Below, in pieces: positions 28,086 through 36,733 of a DNA stretch of 64,000 nucleotides. The notes beneath the pieces are model-generated. The model was not told the origin of the DNA. It saw nothing but the letters and a program-made list of their open reading frames with translations, and ran no database searches. Position numbers and translations under genes: made by a program. Numbering within the stretch: the first letter of the stretch is position 1; each line of letters opens with the position of its first letter. This DNA comes from G963665925 sp963678925 (lineage in GTDB: Bacteria > Bacillota > Clostridia > Peptostreptococcales > Acidaminobacteraceae): the NCBI GenBank assembly GCA_963678925.1, contig OY787533.1:4402001-4466000 (forward strand), read 5' to 3'.

Positions 28086-28203
28086 ACTGTAGAAAAACTC
28101 CGAAATACTGCGTTGCTGGATATGATCTACTCCAGTCACGTACTCGGAGTACGCTCTTGGAGCGGATTACATCCGCGCATGGTCTTTCGAAGGTTTCTAC
28201 AGT
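28086..28203. repeat. long-hairpin dispersed repeat, copy 1 (118 bp)
   Basis: Ends are inverted (ACTGTAGAAA at 28086-28095, TTTCTACAGT at 28194-28203) and the inside pairs almost throughout around a GTACTCGGAGTAC centre. It is about 75-80% identical to the reverse complement of 52422-52538. There is no coding capacity. Differences between the copies include paired changes that keep the stem, for example GTAGA/TCTAC versus GTTGA/TCAAC. Confidence 0.8.
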
Positions 28204-28234
28204 CTGTCATCTTGTCGACTTTGTCGACAACCTG

Positions 28235-28263
28235 AAGCCACCCCTGATACAGGGGTGGCTTTT
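28235..28263 (+). terminator. second terminator, near-duplicate of 28055-28083
   Basis: The stem core AGCCACCCCTG with CAGGGGTGGCTT and a T-run differs from the first terminator only at one base pair in each arm. It is preceded by TTTGTCGACAACCT, similar to the sequence before the terminator at 34225. Confidence 0.8.
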
Positions 28264-28307
28264 AATATGCTTATGAACGTCAGACCCAATATCAGAAACC
28301 CGTTGAC

Positions 28308-28925
28308 TTACAGTCTTCTGAATACGCCCTTGACAATTCCAAGAATGGACACATTGTCCGAATAGATCGGGTCCATTGAACTGTTTTCAGGCTGCAGGCG
28401 GATTCTATTCTTTTCCTTATAAAAAGTCTTGCAGGTTGCACTGTCTTCAATAAGAGCAACGACAATTTCACCGTTGATCGCATCCTGCTGCTGTTTGACA
28501 AGAACATAGTCCCTGTCGAGAATACCTGCTTCAATCATACTTTCACCTTTGATTTGAAGCATGAAGTAGTCACCATTTTCAACAAACTCCGTAGGAACAG
28601 GGAAGGTTTCCTCAATATTCTCAACTGCGAGAATAGGCTGTCCTGCAGTAACCTCACCAACAATAGGCACATATGCCGTGTTGCGTTTGAAGGGAACAAT
28701 ATTGTCACCGCCGTCAAGAAGCTCGATCGCTCTTGGTTTAGTCGGGTCACGTCTTATATAGCCTTTTTCTTCAAGCTTATTCAGGTGTCCGTGTACTGTT
28801 GAAGTTGACTTCAGACCCACACCTTCACAAATTTCACGCACTGAAGGTGGATAACCTTTCTTCTGAACTTCTTCACGAATATAGTCTAAAATGACCTGCT
28901 GCTTTTTAGTTAAATCGTCCTTCAT
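28308..28925 (-). CDS. lexA: LexA repressor, SOS regulator
   Basis: This 205-residue protein has an N-terminal winged helix (YPPSVREICEGVGLKSTSTV, residues 25-45). The C-terminal S24 protease domain shows autocleavage bond Ala94-Gly95, nucleophile Ser129 in GESM and catalytic Lys166. All key residues are present. It represses SOS genes until RecA filaments trigger self-cleavage. The gene is divergent from the LysM protein at 29147. The shared region holds several GAAC-N4-GTTC boxes, consistent with autoregulation. Confidence 0.98.
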   Translation of the reverse strand: MKDDLTKKQQVILDYIREEVQKKGYPPSVREICEGVGLKSTSTVHGHLNKLEEKGYIRRDPTKPRAIELLDGGDNIVPFKRNTAYVPIVGEVTAGQPILAVENIEETFPVPTEFVENGDYFMLQIKGESMIEAGILDRDYVLVKQQQDAINGEIVVALIEDSATCKTFYKEKNRIRLQPENSSMDPIYSDNVSILGIVKGVFRRL

Positions 28926-29005
28926 GAGAGAACACCTCTAATCCTTTATATGTAATCCAAACAACACCTGCAGTTATTCTAAAATTTACCTAAATCCTAA
29001 GACCG

Positions 29006-29058
29006 TTCATTTTACTATAGTATAGCATGACGAAAAATAAAAATCAAACATAAGTTCG
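29006..29058 (-). promoter_or_regulatory. lexA promoter with a near-consensus LexA box
   Basis: On the minus strand a -35 TTGATT and a -10 TATACT are spaced 17 nt, read leftward from about 29046. A box reading CGAAC-TTAT-GTTTG (29045-29058 on the plus strand as CAAACATAAGTTCG) overlaps the -35 element. It deviates from the Bacillus-type consensus by one base. Confidence 0.65.
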
Positions 29059-29065
29059 ATTTCGC

Positions 29066-29128
29066 TTTACAAAGAACACCTGTTCGTATATAATAAAAAC
29101 GAACAAACGTTCTATAGAACAAAAGTTC
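29066..29128 (+). promoter_or_regulatory. SOS promoter of the YneA-like gene with three LexA boxes
   Basis: TTTACA (29066-29071), a 17-nt spacer and TATAAT (29089-29094) form a near-ideal sigma-A promoter. LexA boxes lie at 29074-29085 (GAACACCTGTTC, inside the spacer), 29101-29112 (GAACAAACGTTC, at the start site) and 29117-29128 (GAACAAAAGTTC). Three boxes predict tight repression until DNA damage. Confidence 0.88.
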
Positions 29129-29146
29129 TGAGGAGGTAATGTAAAC

Positions 29147-29479
29147 ATGAGACAAACTGTTAAAAGAAATAGAAAAATGAAAATAGTCAGCAAGACGCGA
29201 TTCGTTCTAAGCATGACCCTTATTCTTGTATTTGTTTTAAGTACAAGCATGATTGCATTTGCAAATTTTGATTCGGATTCATCTGATCAGGCAGTAGAGA
29301 CTCAGCGTACCTATACGGTCCAATCAGGAGATACGCTATGGTCCATTGCATCCGACTTTAATAGAGAATACTATGACCAAAGAAAAGATGTACGCAAAAT
29401 CATTTACACCATCCGCAAGGCCAACAACATTGATGGCAACACCATCTATGCTGGGCAGGAACTCGACCTGCCAATATAA
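29147..29479 (+). CDS. YneA-like SOS cell-division inhibitor with LysM domain
   Basis: This 110-residue protein has a short basic N-terminus, one membrane anchor (residues 19-40, FVLSMTLILVFVLSTSMIAF), a short linker and a C-terminal LysM domain from residue 54 (YTVQSGDTLWSIASDF to IYAGQELDLPI). YneA in Bacillus has the same layout, is divergent from lexA, and delays septation during the SOS response. GGAGGTAATG lies 8 nt ahead of ATG 29147. The triple LexA-box promoter supports the assignment. Sequence identity to Bacillus YneA is not assessed. Confidence 0.85.
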   Translation: MRQTVKRNRKMKIVSKTRFVLSMTLILVFVLSTSMIAFANFDSDSSDQAVETQRTYTVQSGDTLWSIASDFNREYYDQRKDVRKIIYTIRKANNIDGNTIYAGQELDLPI

Positions 29480-29599
29480 AACAGATTGCTGCCAAAATCG
29501 TCAATCTGGAGTTTGCCAGCAGTCACATAATCACGAATGACAGCAGATAGGCTGCTTGTCATATAAATCATCGTGGCAAACACGAACGCCCCATGTTTT

Positions 29600-29673
29600 A
29601 GCAAAGTCCCACCATACAGTAAAGTACTCTTGTACTTGGCGCAAATGCTGTATTGGTGGGACTTTGCTTTTTT
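29600..29673 (+). terminator. terminator with long stem after the YneA-like gene
   Basis: A stem of about 20 bp (29600-29619 with 29648-29668, core AAAGTCCCACCATACAG) has a 28-nt loop and is followed by TTTTTT. The 120 nt between the stop codon and this stem hold no ORF that I can support. Confidence 0.75.
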
Positions 29674-29892
29674 GTGACTTTTCTAAAAGCACTGGCTTTT
29701 TCATACAAGTGAACATAAAATTGAGCATTCAATTTACATAATGTATTTATGACGCAAAACGATCCTATAAATGCTTTACTGGATTTTTACGACATGTGAA
29801 TATTTAAACTCCATTTTGAATACGCATTATGGAAATAGTGTGAAAAAACTGATAAAATATTCCCATGATATGAACAAGAGGGTGGGAGTAAA

Positions 29893-31254
29893 ATGATAGA
29901 TAGCCGTACAGAATATGGTATTAGAGAGCTAGAAAATCTTTTTCGTTCAATAAAGGACAATGCACATTTCGGCGTGTGGGAAGTCGATTTGGAAAACGGT
30001 AATGTGACTTTTTCAGATGAGGCCTTTAGAATTACTGGTATATCGCCGTCGCAATTCGATGGCACCGTAAACTATATAGCGACAGAAATCGTACACGAGG
30101 ACTACTATCAGAAGGTTCTTTCGAGCATTCACGCCGCATTAAAAGAATTCACAATTTCAAGTATGGAGTATCCCATAGCAAGCCGTGGGAACAAACCTTA
30201 CTGGGTAAATATCAATGGCATGTATATCAATGACGATCAAGGCCATCCGTCAAAAATCAGAGGGGTCGTTCAGGACATCACTGCGATGAAATTCTACGAA
30301 GAAGCCCTTGAAAAGGATATGGAATTTCTTGATACACTGGTCGAAATCATTCATAGCCCGATTTTCTATAAGGATACAGCAGGCATATACAAGTTCTGCA
30401 ACTCCGCATTCTGTGACTTTGTCGGGCTTTCAAAGGATGAGATCATAGGTTCAACTGTCTACGAAGTGGCACCAAAGAGCCTTGCCGGTGTATACCATGG
30501 AAATGATCAGGTTCTCTTTGAACATAGGGGCCATCAGGCATATGAGTCACAGGTTGTTCGCTCCGACGGAAAAACCCGCGACGTCATATTCCTCAAAGCT
30601 GCTTACATTGATTCAACTGGCAAAGTTTCAGGCCTTATGGGTGTCATTCTTGATGTGACTGCACAGAATAGTCTATGCAGTGATTTTGACTACATTTCCT
30701 TTTTGAAGGAAACAATCATGGAACTGGACCGCAAGATCATTTCATACAGATCCAAGTCAGAGCTCTTAAATGACTTTATGTCAAAACTCATGGATTTTAT
30801 GCCTCAGGTTGCTCGTGGCTGTCTGTATGAAATCAATGAAGAGGACTTTTTTGAAAAGACCGGTCATGTCATGGCGCGAGATGTTTCCGAAAAAATCCAG
30901 GGTAATGCTGTCTGCAAATCGGAAGTTAAGGTGAATTTACCTTTGCTTGAGTCTTATATTTTAGAAAAGAAACGTGAGGCAATATTGATTGAAGGCGCCA
31001 CCCAAAGCAGTCTTAAGCCAAGCCCTTACGTTCAGCTTTTCACCACTATAAAGCAGGAAAATGAAAAACTGATTATGCCCCTTGTTATTCATAAAAAGCT
31101 GGCACATATTATTGTACTGCAAGCACAACCAGGAACAGCCTTCACTGAAAATGACCTTGCCCTTGCCAACTACGTCATTGAGCAAATGCCTCTGCTTTAT
31201 CATATCTATATACTCAGTAAAAAGTCTGCTGAGCTCAATGCACTTTATCAGTGA
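29893..31254 (+). CDS. PAS-PAS-GAF-like sensory protein without output domain
   Basis: This 453-residue cytosolic protein has PAS 1 with PAC at about residues 20-138 (FGVWEVDLENGNVTFSDEAF, IRGVVQDITAMK), PAS 2 at about 145-262 (SPIFYKDTAGIYKFCNSAFC, LMGVILDVTAQ) and a GAF-like C-terminal region (about 285-440). No GGDEF, EAL, histidine kinase or HTH domain follows; the frame ends normally and a terminator comes next. It could be a sensor that acts on a partner protein, or a degenerate regulator. GGTGGGAG precedes ATG 29893. Confidence 0.78.
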   Translation: MIDSRTEYGIRELENLFRSIKDNAHFGVWEVDLENGNVTFSDEAFRITGISPSQFDGTVNYIATEIVHEDYYQKVLSSIHAALKEFTISSMEYPIASRGNKPYWVNINGMYINDDQGHPSKIRGVVQDITAMKFYEEALEKDMEFLDTLVEIIHSPIFYKDTAGIYKFCNSAFCDFVGLSKDEIIGSTVYEVAPKSLAGVYHGNDQVLFEHRGHQAYESQVVRSDGKTRDVIFLKAAYIDSTGKVSGLMGVILDVTAQNSLCSDFDYISFLKETIMELDRKIISYRSKSELLNDFMSKLMDFMPQVARGCLYEINEEDFFEKTGHVMARDVSEKIQGNAVCKSEVKVNLPLLESYILEKKREAILIEGATQSSLKPSPYVQLFTTIKQENEKLIMPLVIHKKLAHIIVLQAQPGTAFTENDLALANYVIEQMPLLYHIYILSKKSAELNALYQ

Positions 31255-31292
31255 ATTGGAACTGACTTTATAGAATAAGAAAGACATATTTC

Positions 31293-31330
31293 AAACACCT
31301 ATTGGCTTGCATACCACTAGGTGTTTTTTA
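31293..31330 (+). terminator. intrinsic terminator after the PAS protein
   Basis: A 9-bp stem AAACACCTA (31293-31301) pairs with 31318-31326 and runs into a T-rich tail. Confidence 0.8.
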
Positions 31331-31479
31331 TATATGGAAAATTCAGTGCTGGAAATAGGGGATAAAGACCCTTATTTCTGTCAAATCATCATTTTCATGT
31401 TTTGATATGGGTATAAGCATAATACAGAAATCAAATTCGAGTTACATATATATTTTATGTCTACTTACAAGGAGCCGTC

Positions 31480-32259
31480 ATGAATCGATTTAAATTCTGG
31501 AAATCAGGAAGACTTAGAAGACTTGGACGTATTGGATACATTGCGCTCTTTACCGCTGTTTGGACCATTGCAAACATTGGAATGGGCATTTACAGGGAAA
31601 AAACCGTCCTTGAATGGACCTGGAACGAAATAATGTCATTTCAGTCTCAAATGATTCTGTTTGTCATTATTTCAGGTGCAACCATAGGGTGGTTTACCTG
31701 GGATCTTGGCGATGATTCTGAACTCAATACCGGCATAGACAACCACATTCTCGATACGGACCGTCTCATTCTTAGAAAAATGAATCAGACTGATTTCAAA
31801 ACCCTGCATGCCATGTTCTCTGATACAAAGACAGTCAAGGGATGTTTCAAGCCCTTTACCAAAGACGATACCAGAAGCTGGATTCTGAAGAGTATGGAGT
31901 CATATGCCAAGAAGGGTTTTGGCCATTATGTTGTAGTTCGCAAAAAAGATGGTAAAATTATTGGAGATGTCGGTTTGATGATGGCTTCAGTGAACTGCCT
32001 GCAAGAAGTGGATTTCAGCTATATCATTCGCGCTGATTACCGCCGCAAGGGCTATGGCATTGAAGCAGCTCGCGCATGTCTTGAATACGCCATATACGAA
32101 CTTAAAATACAGCGTATTGTCACACATATGCCTGTTGGAAATACAGGCGGACAAGCTGTGGCCATCCAATTGGGGATGCAGAGTACAGGCATATATAATG
32201 GCGGCGCAGGCAATACACCGACAGACTTGTACGTTTTGGACCAGCGCATGAACTACTGA
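31480..32259 (+). CDS. membrane-anchored GNAT acetyltransferase (RimJ/RimL type)
   Basis: This 259-residue protein has two hydrophobic segments at the N-terminus (about residues 18-38 and 56-74), then a RimJ/RimL-like GNAT domain from residue 90. That domain has LDTDRLILRKMNQTDFK, YIIRADYRRKGYGIEAARA, with the acetyl-CoA motif RRKGYG, and NTGGQAVAIQLGMQSTG. GNATs of this type N-acetylate proteins or small molecules. A hydrophobic membrane part in front of the enzyme is unusual for the family. The gene starts a run with the thiolase and a second GNAT, 31 nt upstream of the next gene. Confidence 0.8.
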   Translation: MNRFKFWKSGRLRRLGRIGYIALFTAVWTIANIGMGIYREKTVLEWTWNEIMSFQSQMILFVIISGATIGWFTWDLGDDSELNTGIDNHILDTDRLILRKMNQTDFKTLHAMFSDTKTVKGCFKPFTKDDTRSWILKSMESYAKKGFGHYVVVRKKDGKIIGDVGLMMASVNCLQEVDFSYIIRADYRRKGYGIEAARACLEYAIYELKIQRIVTHMPVGNTGGQAVAIQLGMQSTGIYNGGAGNTPTDLYVLDQRMNY

Positions 32260-32290
32260 AAGATGCAGATGTTATAAAAGGGAGCAATAT

Positions 32291-33016
32291 ATGAAATCGC
32301 TTATGGCACTTCTAAGAAATACAATCACGCATAAAAAACTTATTCAGGACGGCGATCGAATTGCAGTCGGTTTATCTGGCGGCAAGGACAGCATGGTTCT
32401 TTTGCACGCACTCAACAGCTTCAAGACATATGGCATTGTGGATTTTGATCTTTGTGCAATCACCATCAATCCTGGTTTCGACGGTTTCGATGCTCAACCG
32501 CTTAGAGCTTACTGCAGCCAGCTTGATATTCCATTTTACGAAGAAATCACCCAGATCTACGAGGTAGTATTCAATGTTCGAAATGAAAAAAATCCCTGCG
32601 CCCTATGTGCCAAGATGCGCAGAGGTGCCCTTGTAGATGTTATGAAAAGAAAGGGCTATAAGACACTGGCGCTAGGTCATCACAACGATGACGCCCTCGC
32701 CACATTCCTGATGAATCTAACCCATACAGGACGCCTTAAAACAATGCCATATCATACACACCTTGAAATCAATGGCATTGATGTCATTCGACCAATGCTG
32801 GAGATCACTGAGAATCAAATTATTGGTTATGGACACAAGCATTTCGTTCCAGTCGAGAAAAGTAAATGCCCAATAGACAAGCTCACCCATAGGGAAGAAA
32901 TGAATGACTTGATGAAAACCATGTTCAAATCAACGCCAAAGGCTCGCGAAAGCATGAACCGCGCACTGAAAAACAAGGACCAATTTGAACTCTGGTTTGA
33001 CCTAGATACAGAATAA
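32291..33016 (+). CDS. TtcA-like tRNA 2-thiolation protein
   Basis: This 241-residue PP-loop ATPase has SGGKDS at residues 29-34, the central pair C103-x-x-C106 (NPCALCAKMRRG), and a third cysteine at about 193 (KSKCPIDK). That three-cysteine layout is the [4Fe-4S] site of TtcA, which makes 2-thiocytidine at tRNA position 32. GHHNDDALATFLMNL is the conserved adenylation region. TtcA-like paralogues in Clostridia may act on other tRNA positions, so substrate identity is not certain. GGGAGC lies 8 nt ahead of ATG 32291. Confidence 0.85.
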   Translation: MKSLMALLRNTITHKKLIQDGDRIAVGLSGGKDSMVLLHALNSFKTYGIVDFDLCAITINPGFDGFDAQPLRAYCSQLDIPFYEEITQIYEVVFNVRNEKNPCALCAKMRRGALVDVMKRKGYKTLALGHHNDDALATFLMNLTHTGRLKTMPYHTHLEINGIDVIRPMLEITENQIIGYGHKHFVPVEKSKCPIDKLTHREEMNDLMKTMFKSTPKARESMNRALKNKDQFELWFDLDTE

Positions 33017-33066
33017 GGTCAAGTGGCTCAATCTAGACCTACTTACTCTAAAGGATGTGAACCACC

Positions 33067-33591
33067 ATGTTAGTTTTAGTTCAACCGTCATCCGAATATG
33101 CCCATGGATTTAAAGACCTTGTCTGGGACTACATACGTTCCAAGGAAGTCTATTACATGATTCTTTACAAGCCAGCACTTGAAGATTTCAGTAATTATAT
33201 TGAACAGCTTCGAAATCACAGCCAAGGGGTTGAACTTCCGAGTGGGTGGGTGCCTTACTCCACATTCTGGCTTTATGATACAGAGCAGGATATCATCCTC
33301 GGAAACCTGAGAATAAGACACGACCATGTAGAGGTCGATGGTGATATCGGCTATGATATTCGGCCATCCTTCAGGAGCAGGGGATACGGTCGTCTTTTGT
33401 TAGAAAAAGGGCTTGAAAAAGCACATACATTCGGAATAATCGAACTTACTGTAACAGTTGATTCAGATAACAAATCATCGATTCGAGTTATCGAACAGAA
33501 TTCGGGGTTATTATCAAGAAAATTCATCATTGAGAACACATCAATCGAAAGATTCGAATACAAATTCAATTTATCCAACCATAATCAATAA
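33067..33591 (+). CDS. GNAT family N-acetyltransferase
   Basis: This 174-residue protein has the typical GNAT pattern: an N-terminal variable helix region, WLYDTEQDIILGNLRIRH as beta strands, IGYDIRPSFRSRGYGRLLLE with the acetyl-CoA loop RSRGYG near residue 110, and SSIRVIEQNSG in the C-terminal part. Substrate unknown. It follows the thiolase gene after 50 nt and probably shares its transcript. Confidence 0.85.
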   Translation: MLVLVQPSSEYAHGFKDLVWDYIRSKEVYYMILYKPALEDFSNYIEQLRNHSQGVELPSGWVPYSTFWLYDTEQDIILGNLRIRHDHVEVDGDIGYDIRPSFRSRGYGRLLLEKGLEKAHTFGIIELTVTVDSDNKSSIRVIEQNSGLLSRKFIIENTSIERFEYKFNLSNHNQ

Positions 33592-33678
33592 CTATTTTTG
33601 TAAATTCCTTATTGCATACACCTGGTTTTTTTGATGTAATTATTAGGGAATAATAAATAATCGGAAGGAAGCTTGCAT

Positions 33679-34170
33679 ATGAGTGAAAAAAGATTCAGCG
33701 ATATACTCAAAAGTTATGATTTCAAAGCAATTCAAGATGAACTGCTGATGGAGTTCAAAGCAAATCAGGAACAGCTCGATTTGTGCAAAGAACTATTTGA
33801 AAGTCTCAAAGAAGTGGATGCAGTGCCTTCTAAACTGGAATATGGCATAATAACTTCAACCGCAAATAGCGGCAAGAAAAAGGACACAGTTGTAGCGCAT
33901 GCCGATTTTATGACCAATCCGCTAACCATAAATGAACTGACACCAAACGATATTGTTTCTGCTATGGTTAATCTTGATACACCTGATTTGGAATCTCTTT
34001 TTATCGCACTTGCACTGTTGAATCTGGTCGAAGGGACAGATGACCCGACGGATGATCTTCTTGGTGATCTGCAAATACCATTTGAACCTGAAGACGATGT
34101 GTCTGAGGTAGGAGAGAAGATTTACAGTGAGGAAAGCCTATTTCCGTTTAAGAAAGGGAATAATCAATAA
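33679..34170 (+). CDS. uncharacterised acidic protein
   Basis: This 163-residue acidic soluble protein has no recognised domain. The first half is helical (ILKSYDFKAIQDELLMEFKA, LDLCKELFESLKEV). The second half has LTPNDIVSAMVNLDTPDLES and an Asp/Glu-rich tail with DDPTDDLLGDL. There are no membrane or export signals. ATG 33679 is 8 nt after GGAAGGAA; TTG 33673 is too close to that site. Confidence 0.65.
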   Translation: MSEKRFSDILKSYDFKAIQDELLMEFKANQEQLDLCKELFESLKEVDAVPSKLEYGIITSTANSGKKKDTVVAHADFMTNPLTINELTPNDIVSAMVNLDTPDLESLFIALALLNLVEGTDDPTDDLLGDLQIPFEPEDDVSEVGEKIYSEESLFPFKKGNNQ

Positions 34171-34203
34171 GAACACGAAGGATTGCCTCCTGTAACACAG
34201 GAT

Positions 34204-34254
34204 CTCGGAGTTTGTCAACAAACTAAGGGCTGATGCATTTGCATCAGCCCTTTT
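34204..34254 (+). terminator. terminator with remnant of the long-hairpin repeat
   Basis: CTCGGAGTTTGTCAACA (34204-34220) matches the right end of the repeat at 52520-52538. It is followed at once by a strong GC-rich stem (34225-34237 with 34240-34252, AAGGGCTGATGCA) and TTTT. This appears to be a decayed third copy, again joined to a terminator. Confidence 0.7.
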
Positions 34255-34318
34255 ATTCTGGTCAATTCTGCTATAACGATGTGGTGTCTGTCAGTGAACT
34301 GAAGTCACGTCTAAAATA

Positions 34319-34356
34319 ACTATCAGAAGTAACTTTTTTTAGTCACTTCTGATAGT
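34319..34356 (-). terminator. terminator of the chemoreceptor gene
   Basis: Perfect 12-bp arms ACTATCAGAAGT (34319-34330) and 34345-34356 lie just after the leftward chemoreceptor stop. The minus-strand exit is T-rich (TTATTTTA). Confidence 0.65.
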
Positions 34357-34371
34357 AAGCTCTGTAAGCTA

Positions 34372-36534
34372 CTAGACATTAAACTTTCTAAGTTGCTCAG
34401 AAAGGCGATCTGCCTTGTGCGACAATTCACTTGAAAGGTCAAGAACATACTGAATGGACTCATCCTGGTGGTCAATCGAAGCATTTACTTCTTCAGCAGC
34501 AGCTGCTGTTTCTTCAGTAATGGCAACGATATTATCAATTTTTTCAATAACGTCAGTTTTTCCTGAATCGATTTCATGAACTTTCTTAGAAGAAGCGTCA
34601 ATCATTGAAATCATTTCTTCAAGACCATTCTTAATGCCATCAAACTCATCGATAACGTTTCTATTTGCGTTAATTTGTTCTTCTGAAATCTTTTCAAGAG
34701 AACTAATCGCTGTAACAACTTCATCCGATGTATTTTCAATCAGCTCTATCATTTGAGCGATACGACCAGTCGAATGGCTCGTTTCTTCAGCAAGCTTTCT
34801 GATTTCATCAGCAACAACCGCAAAGCCACGGCCGGCCTCACCAGCACGTGCAGCTTCAATAGAAGCATTCAGCGCAAGCAGGTTGGTCTGTTCAGCGATA
34901 GAGTTGATGGTTTCTGTAATACCAGTAATCTGACCGACTACAGATACAAGCTCTGTTGTCTTGTCATTTGTTTCCTTAAGGATACCAATAGTTTCATTTG
35001 TCTTCGTATCAAGTGTCGATATGGCAACAAGGCCTTTTTCACTTGATTTGTTCATAGTTGAAGTCTGATTGATCTGAACTTCGTTGAACTCAATAAGACT
35101 TTGAATAACTGTTGAAAGGCTGCCCATGGCACGTGCACTTTCTTCAGTGTCAGACGCCTGACTCGTAGCGCCTTGTGCGATTTCAGAAACTGCCGATGTA
35201 ACACTCTTAGATGATTCACTCAGTTCACGGCCACTTTGGCTAAGCTCACTTGTTGATTTTTGAATATCATCCGAGAGGGCAATGACATCGAGTACGATGT
35301 TCCCTAGAGACTGCTTGAGGGTTTTCATACCTTCAACAGCTTCGTAAATTTCTCTGCTGTTTGCTTTTGTTCCAATATCTGATTTGAAATCACCGTTTGA
35401 TATAGTTTTCATGTCATCGGTGAGGGAAGCGATAGGCTTAGCAACTTTATTTGAGTAAAGATAACCAACCGCACCTAATACAACCATTAAACCCAAGGAG
35501 ATATAAATGATATTTTGAACTGTGTTTTCCTGTTTTGTTTCAATGTACTTTTGTAGTCCAACTCTGAACTCTTCAAAGTTGCTTCTACTTGCGTCTGCAA
35601 GGGCAAGTACATCTGATTTTGAGAACATTGCCATAATCGAGGCATTGATACCATCGACTTTTTGAATTACGGCAATCTTATCATCACCGTCGTAAACATA
35701 GCTGATACGTTTCATGTCAGAGCTGGATCCGTCAACATACGCCTTAAGCTCTGGAATAGGGAGGTCCTTGCCAACAATTTTATACTGGTCAGGATCCGTT
35801 ACGCCAACATCGGCAGGGTGATTCAGTACGATACCTGTCGCATCTGTTGCAACAACATAGCCTGTTTCGCCAACCTTATAGGCATTCAGCATTTCCTGAA
35901 GACTTCCTAACGACACGTCTGCACCGATAACACCTACGATATCACCTTGATCGTCTTCAACAGTATGGGCCGCTGTCATAACCAGTGTGCCCGTTGCAAA
36001 ATCAATGTATGGAGCTGTCCATACAAGCTGTCCCTTATTTGCGACTGCATCTTGATACCAAGGTCTAGATGTAGGATCATACTCTGGTGTTTCCCATCCT
36101 GTAGCAGTAAAGGTTCTCTTGTCCGCATAGCCCATATAAAGGAACATAACTGCGGTATCACTTTGCTCTCTGACATTGGAAAGCATCAATCTTGCATGTT
36201 CTTCCAGGTCAGGTGAAGTATCTTTGCCGGCAGCTTTGATGAAAAAGTCATTAATCATGACATTAACCGCAAGCTCCGGTATTGAAAAATAATTCTCAAG
36301 TACATCGTTCAGTACTGCAAGCTGCTGTTCTGAACTCAGTAAACTCTCTTCAATGAGCGTATCTGAGAAGACGTCAGCAATCCTTTGACCTTCACTTTTA
36401 ATAACCGTTTCCGTATTATTAACCATGTCAATAACACTTGAACGAATAAAAACAGTAGAGGTTGCAAGGGCAATAACAACAAAAACAACAATGATTAACG
36501 TGAATTCCATTCTCAAACTTTTAATCTTTTTCAT
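34372..36534 (-). CDS. methyl-accepting chemotaxis protein, dCache sensor type
   Basis: This is a 720-residue class receptor. A membrane span at about residues 8-30 is followed by an extracellular dCache domain (about 35-335, with the ligand-site pattern RPWYQDAVANKGQLVWTAPY). A second span (about 342-362) leads to HAMP (KPIASLTDDMKTISNGDFKS) and a signalling domain with the hairpin tip EQTNLLALNASIEAARAGEA. The dCache fold with the RPWY motif often binds amino acids or other small nitrogen compounds. ATG 36534 has GGAGGG 7 nt upstream; the longer reading from TTG 36546 overlaps that site. Confidence 0.93.
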   Translation of the reverse strand: MKKIKSLRMEFTLIIVVFVVIALATSTVFIRSSVIDMVNNTETVIKSEGQRIADVFSDTLIEESLLSSEQQLAVLNDVLENYFSIPELAVNVMINDFFIKAAGKDTSPDLEEHARLMLSNVREQSDTAVMFLYMGYADKRTFTATGWETPEYDPTSRPWYQDAVANKGQLVWTAPYIDFATGTLVMTAAHTVEDDQGDIVGVIGADVSLGSLQEMLNAYKVGETGYVVATDATGIVLNHPADVGVTDPDQYKIVGKDLPIPELKAYVDGSSSDMKRISYVYDGDDKIAVIQKVDGINASIMAMFSKSDVLALADASRSNFEEFRVGLQKYIETKQENTVQNIIYISLGLMVVLGAVGYLYSNKVAKPIASLTDDMKTISNGDFKSDIGTKANSREIYEAVEGMKTLKQSLGNIVLDVIALSDDIQKSTSELSQSGRELSESSKSVTSAVSEIAQGATSQASDTEESARAMGSLSTVIQSLIEFNEVQINQTSTMNKSSEKGLVAISTLDTKTNETIGILKETNDKTTELVSVVGQITGITETINSIAEQTNLLALNASIEAARAGEAGRGFAVVADEIRKLAEETSHSTGRIAQMIELIENTSDEVVTAISSLEKISEEQINANRNVIDEFDGIKNGLEEMISMIDASSKKVHEIDSGKTDVIEKIDNIVAITEETAAAAEEVNASIDHQDESIQYVLDLSSELSHKADRLSEQLRKFNV

Positions 36535-36668
36535 TTGACCCTCCAAAAAGTTGATATTGTTACAAAATTATAGATACACCACACCCATGTATATATAATA
36601 CCTGCAATTTGCAAAATGTAAACATTTCTTAACAATTTTTATCTTGCTTAAGCATGTGAAAACATTTG

Positions 36669-36707
36669 CAAAAAAAAACTGGGAAACAGTTCGTATAACT
36701 GCTTCCC
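36669..36707 (-). terminator. terminator of the tyrosine recombinase gene
   Basis: On the minus strand GGGAAGCAGTT pairs with AACTGTTTCCC (36681-36707) and runs into nine T residues (36669-36678 on the plus strand as A). Confidence 0.85.
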
Positions 36708-36733
36708 ATATGGTTATGCCTTTGTAAATTCTC

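Noticed and set aside
28086..28203. CRISPR repeat or tRNA-like fold
   Set aside because: It is a single long hairpin with one distant relative; there is no tandem array, spacer pattern or tRNA arms.
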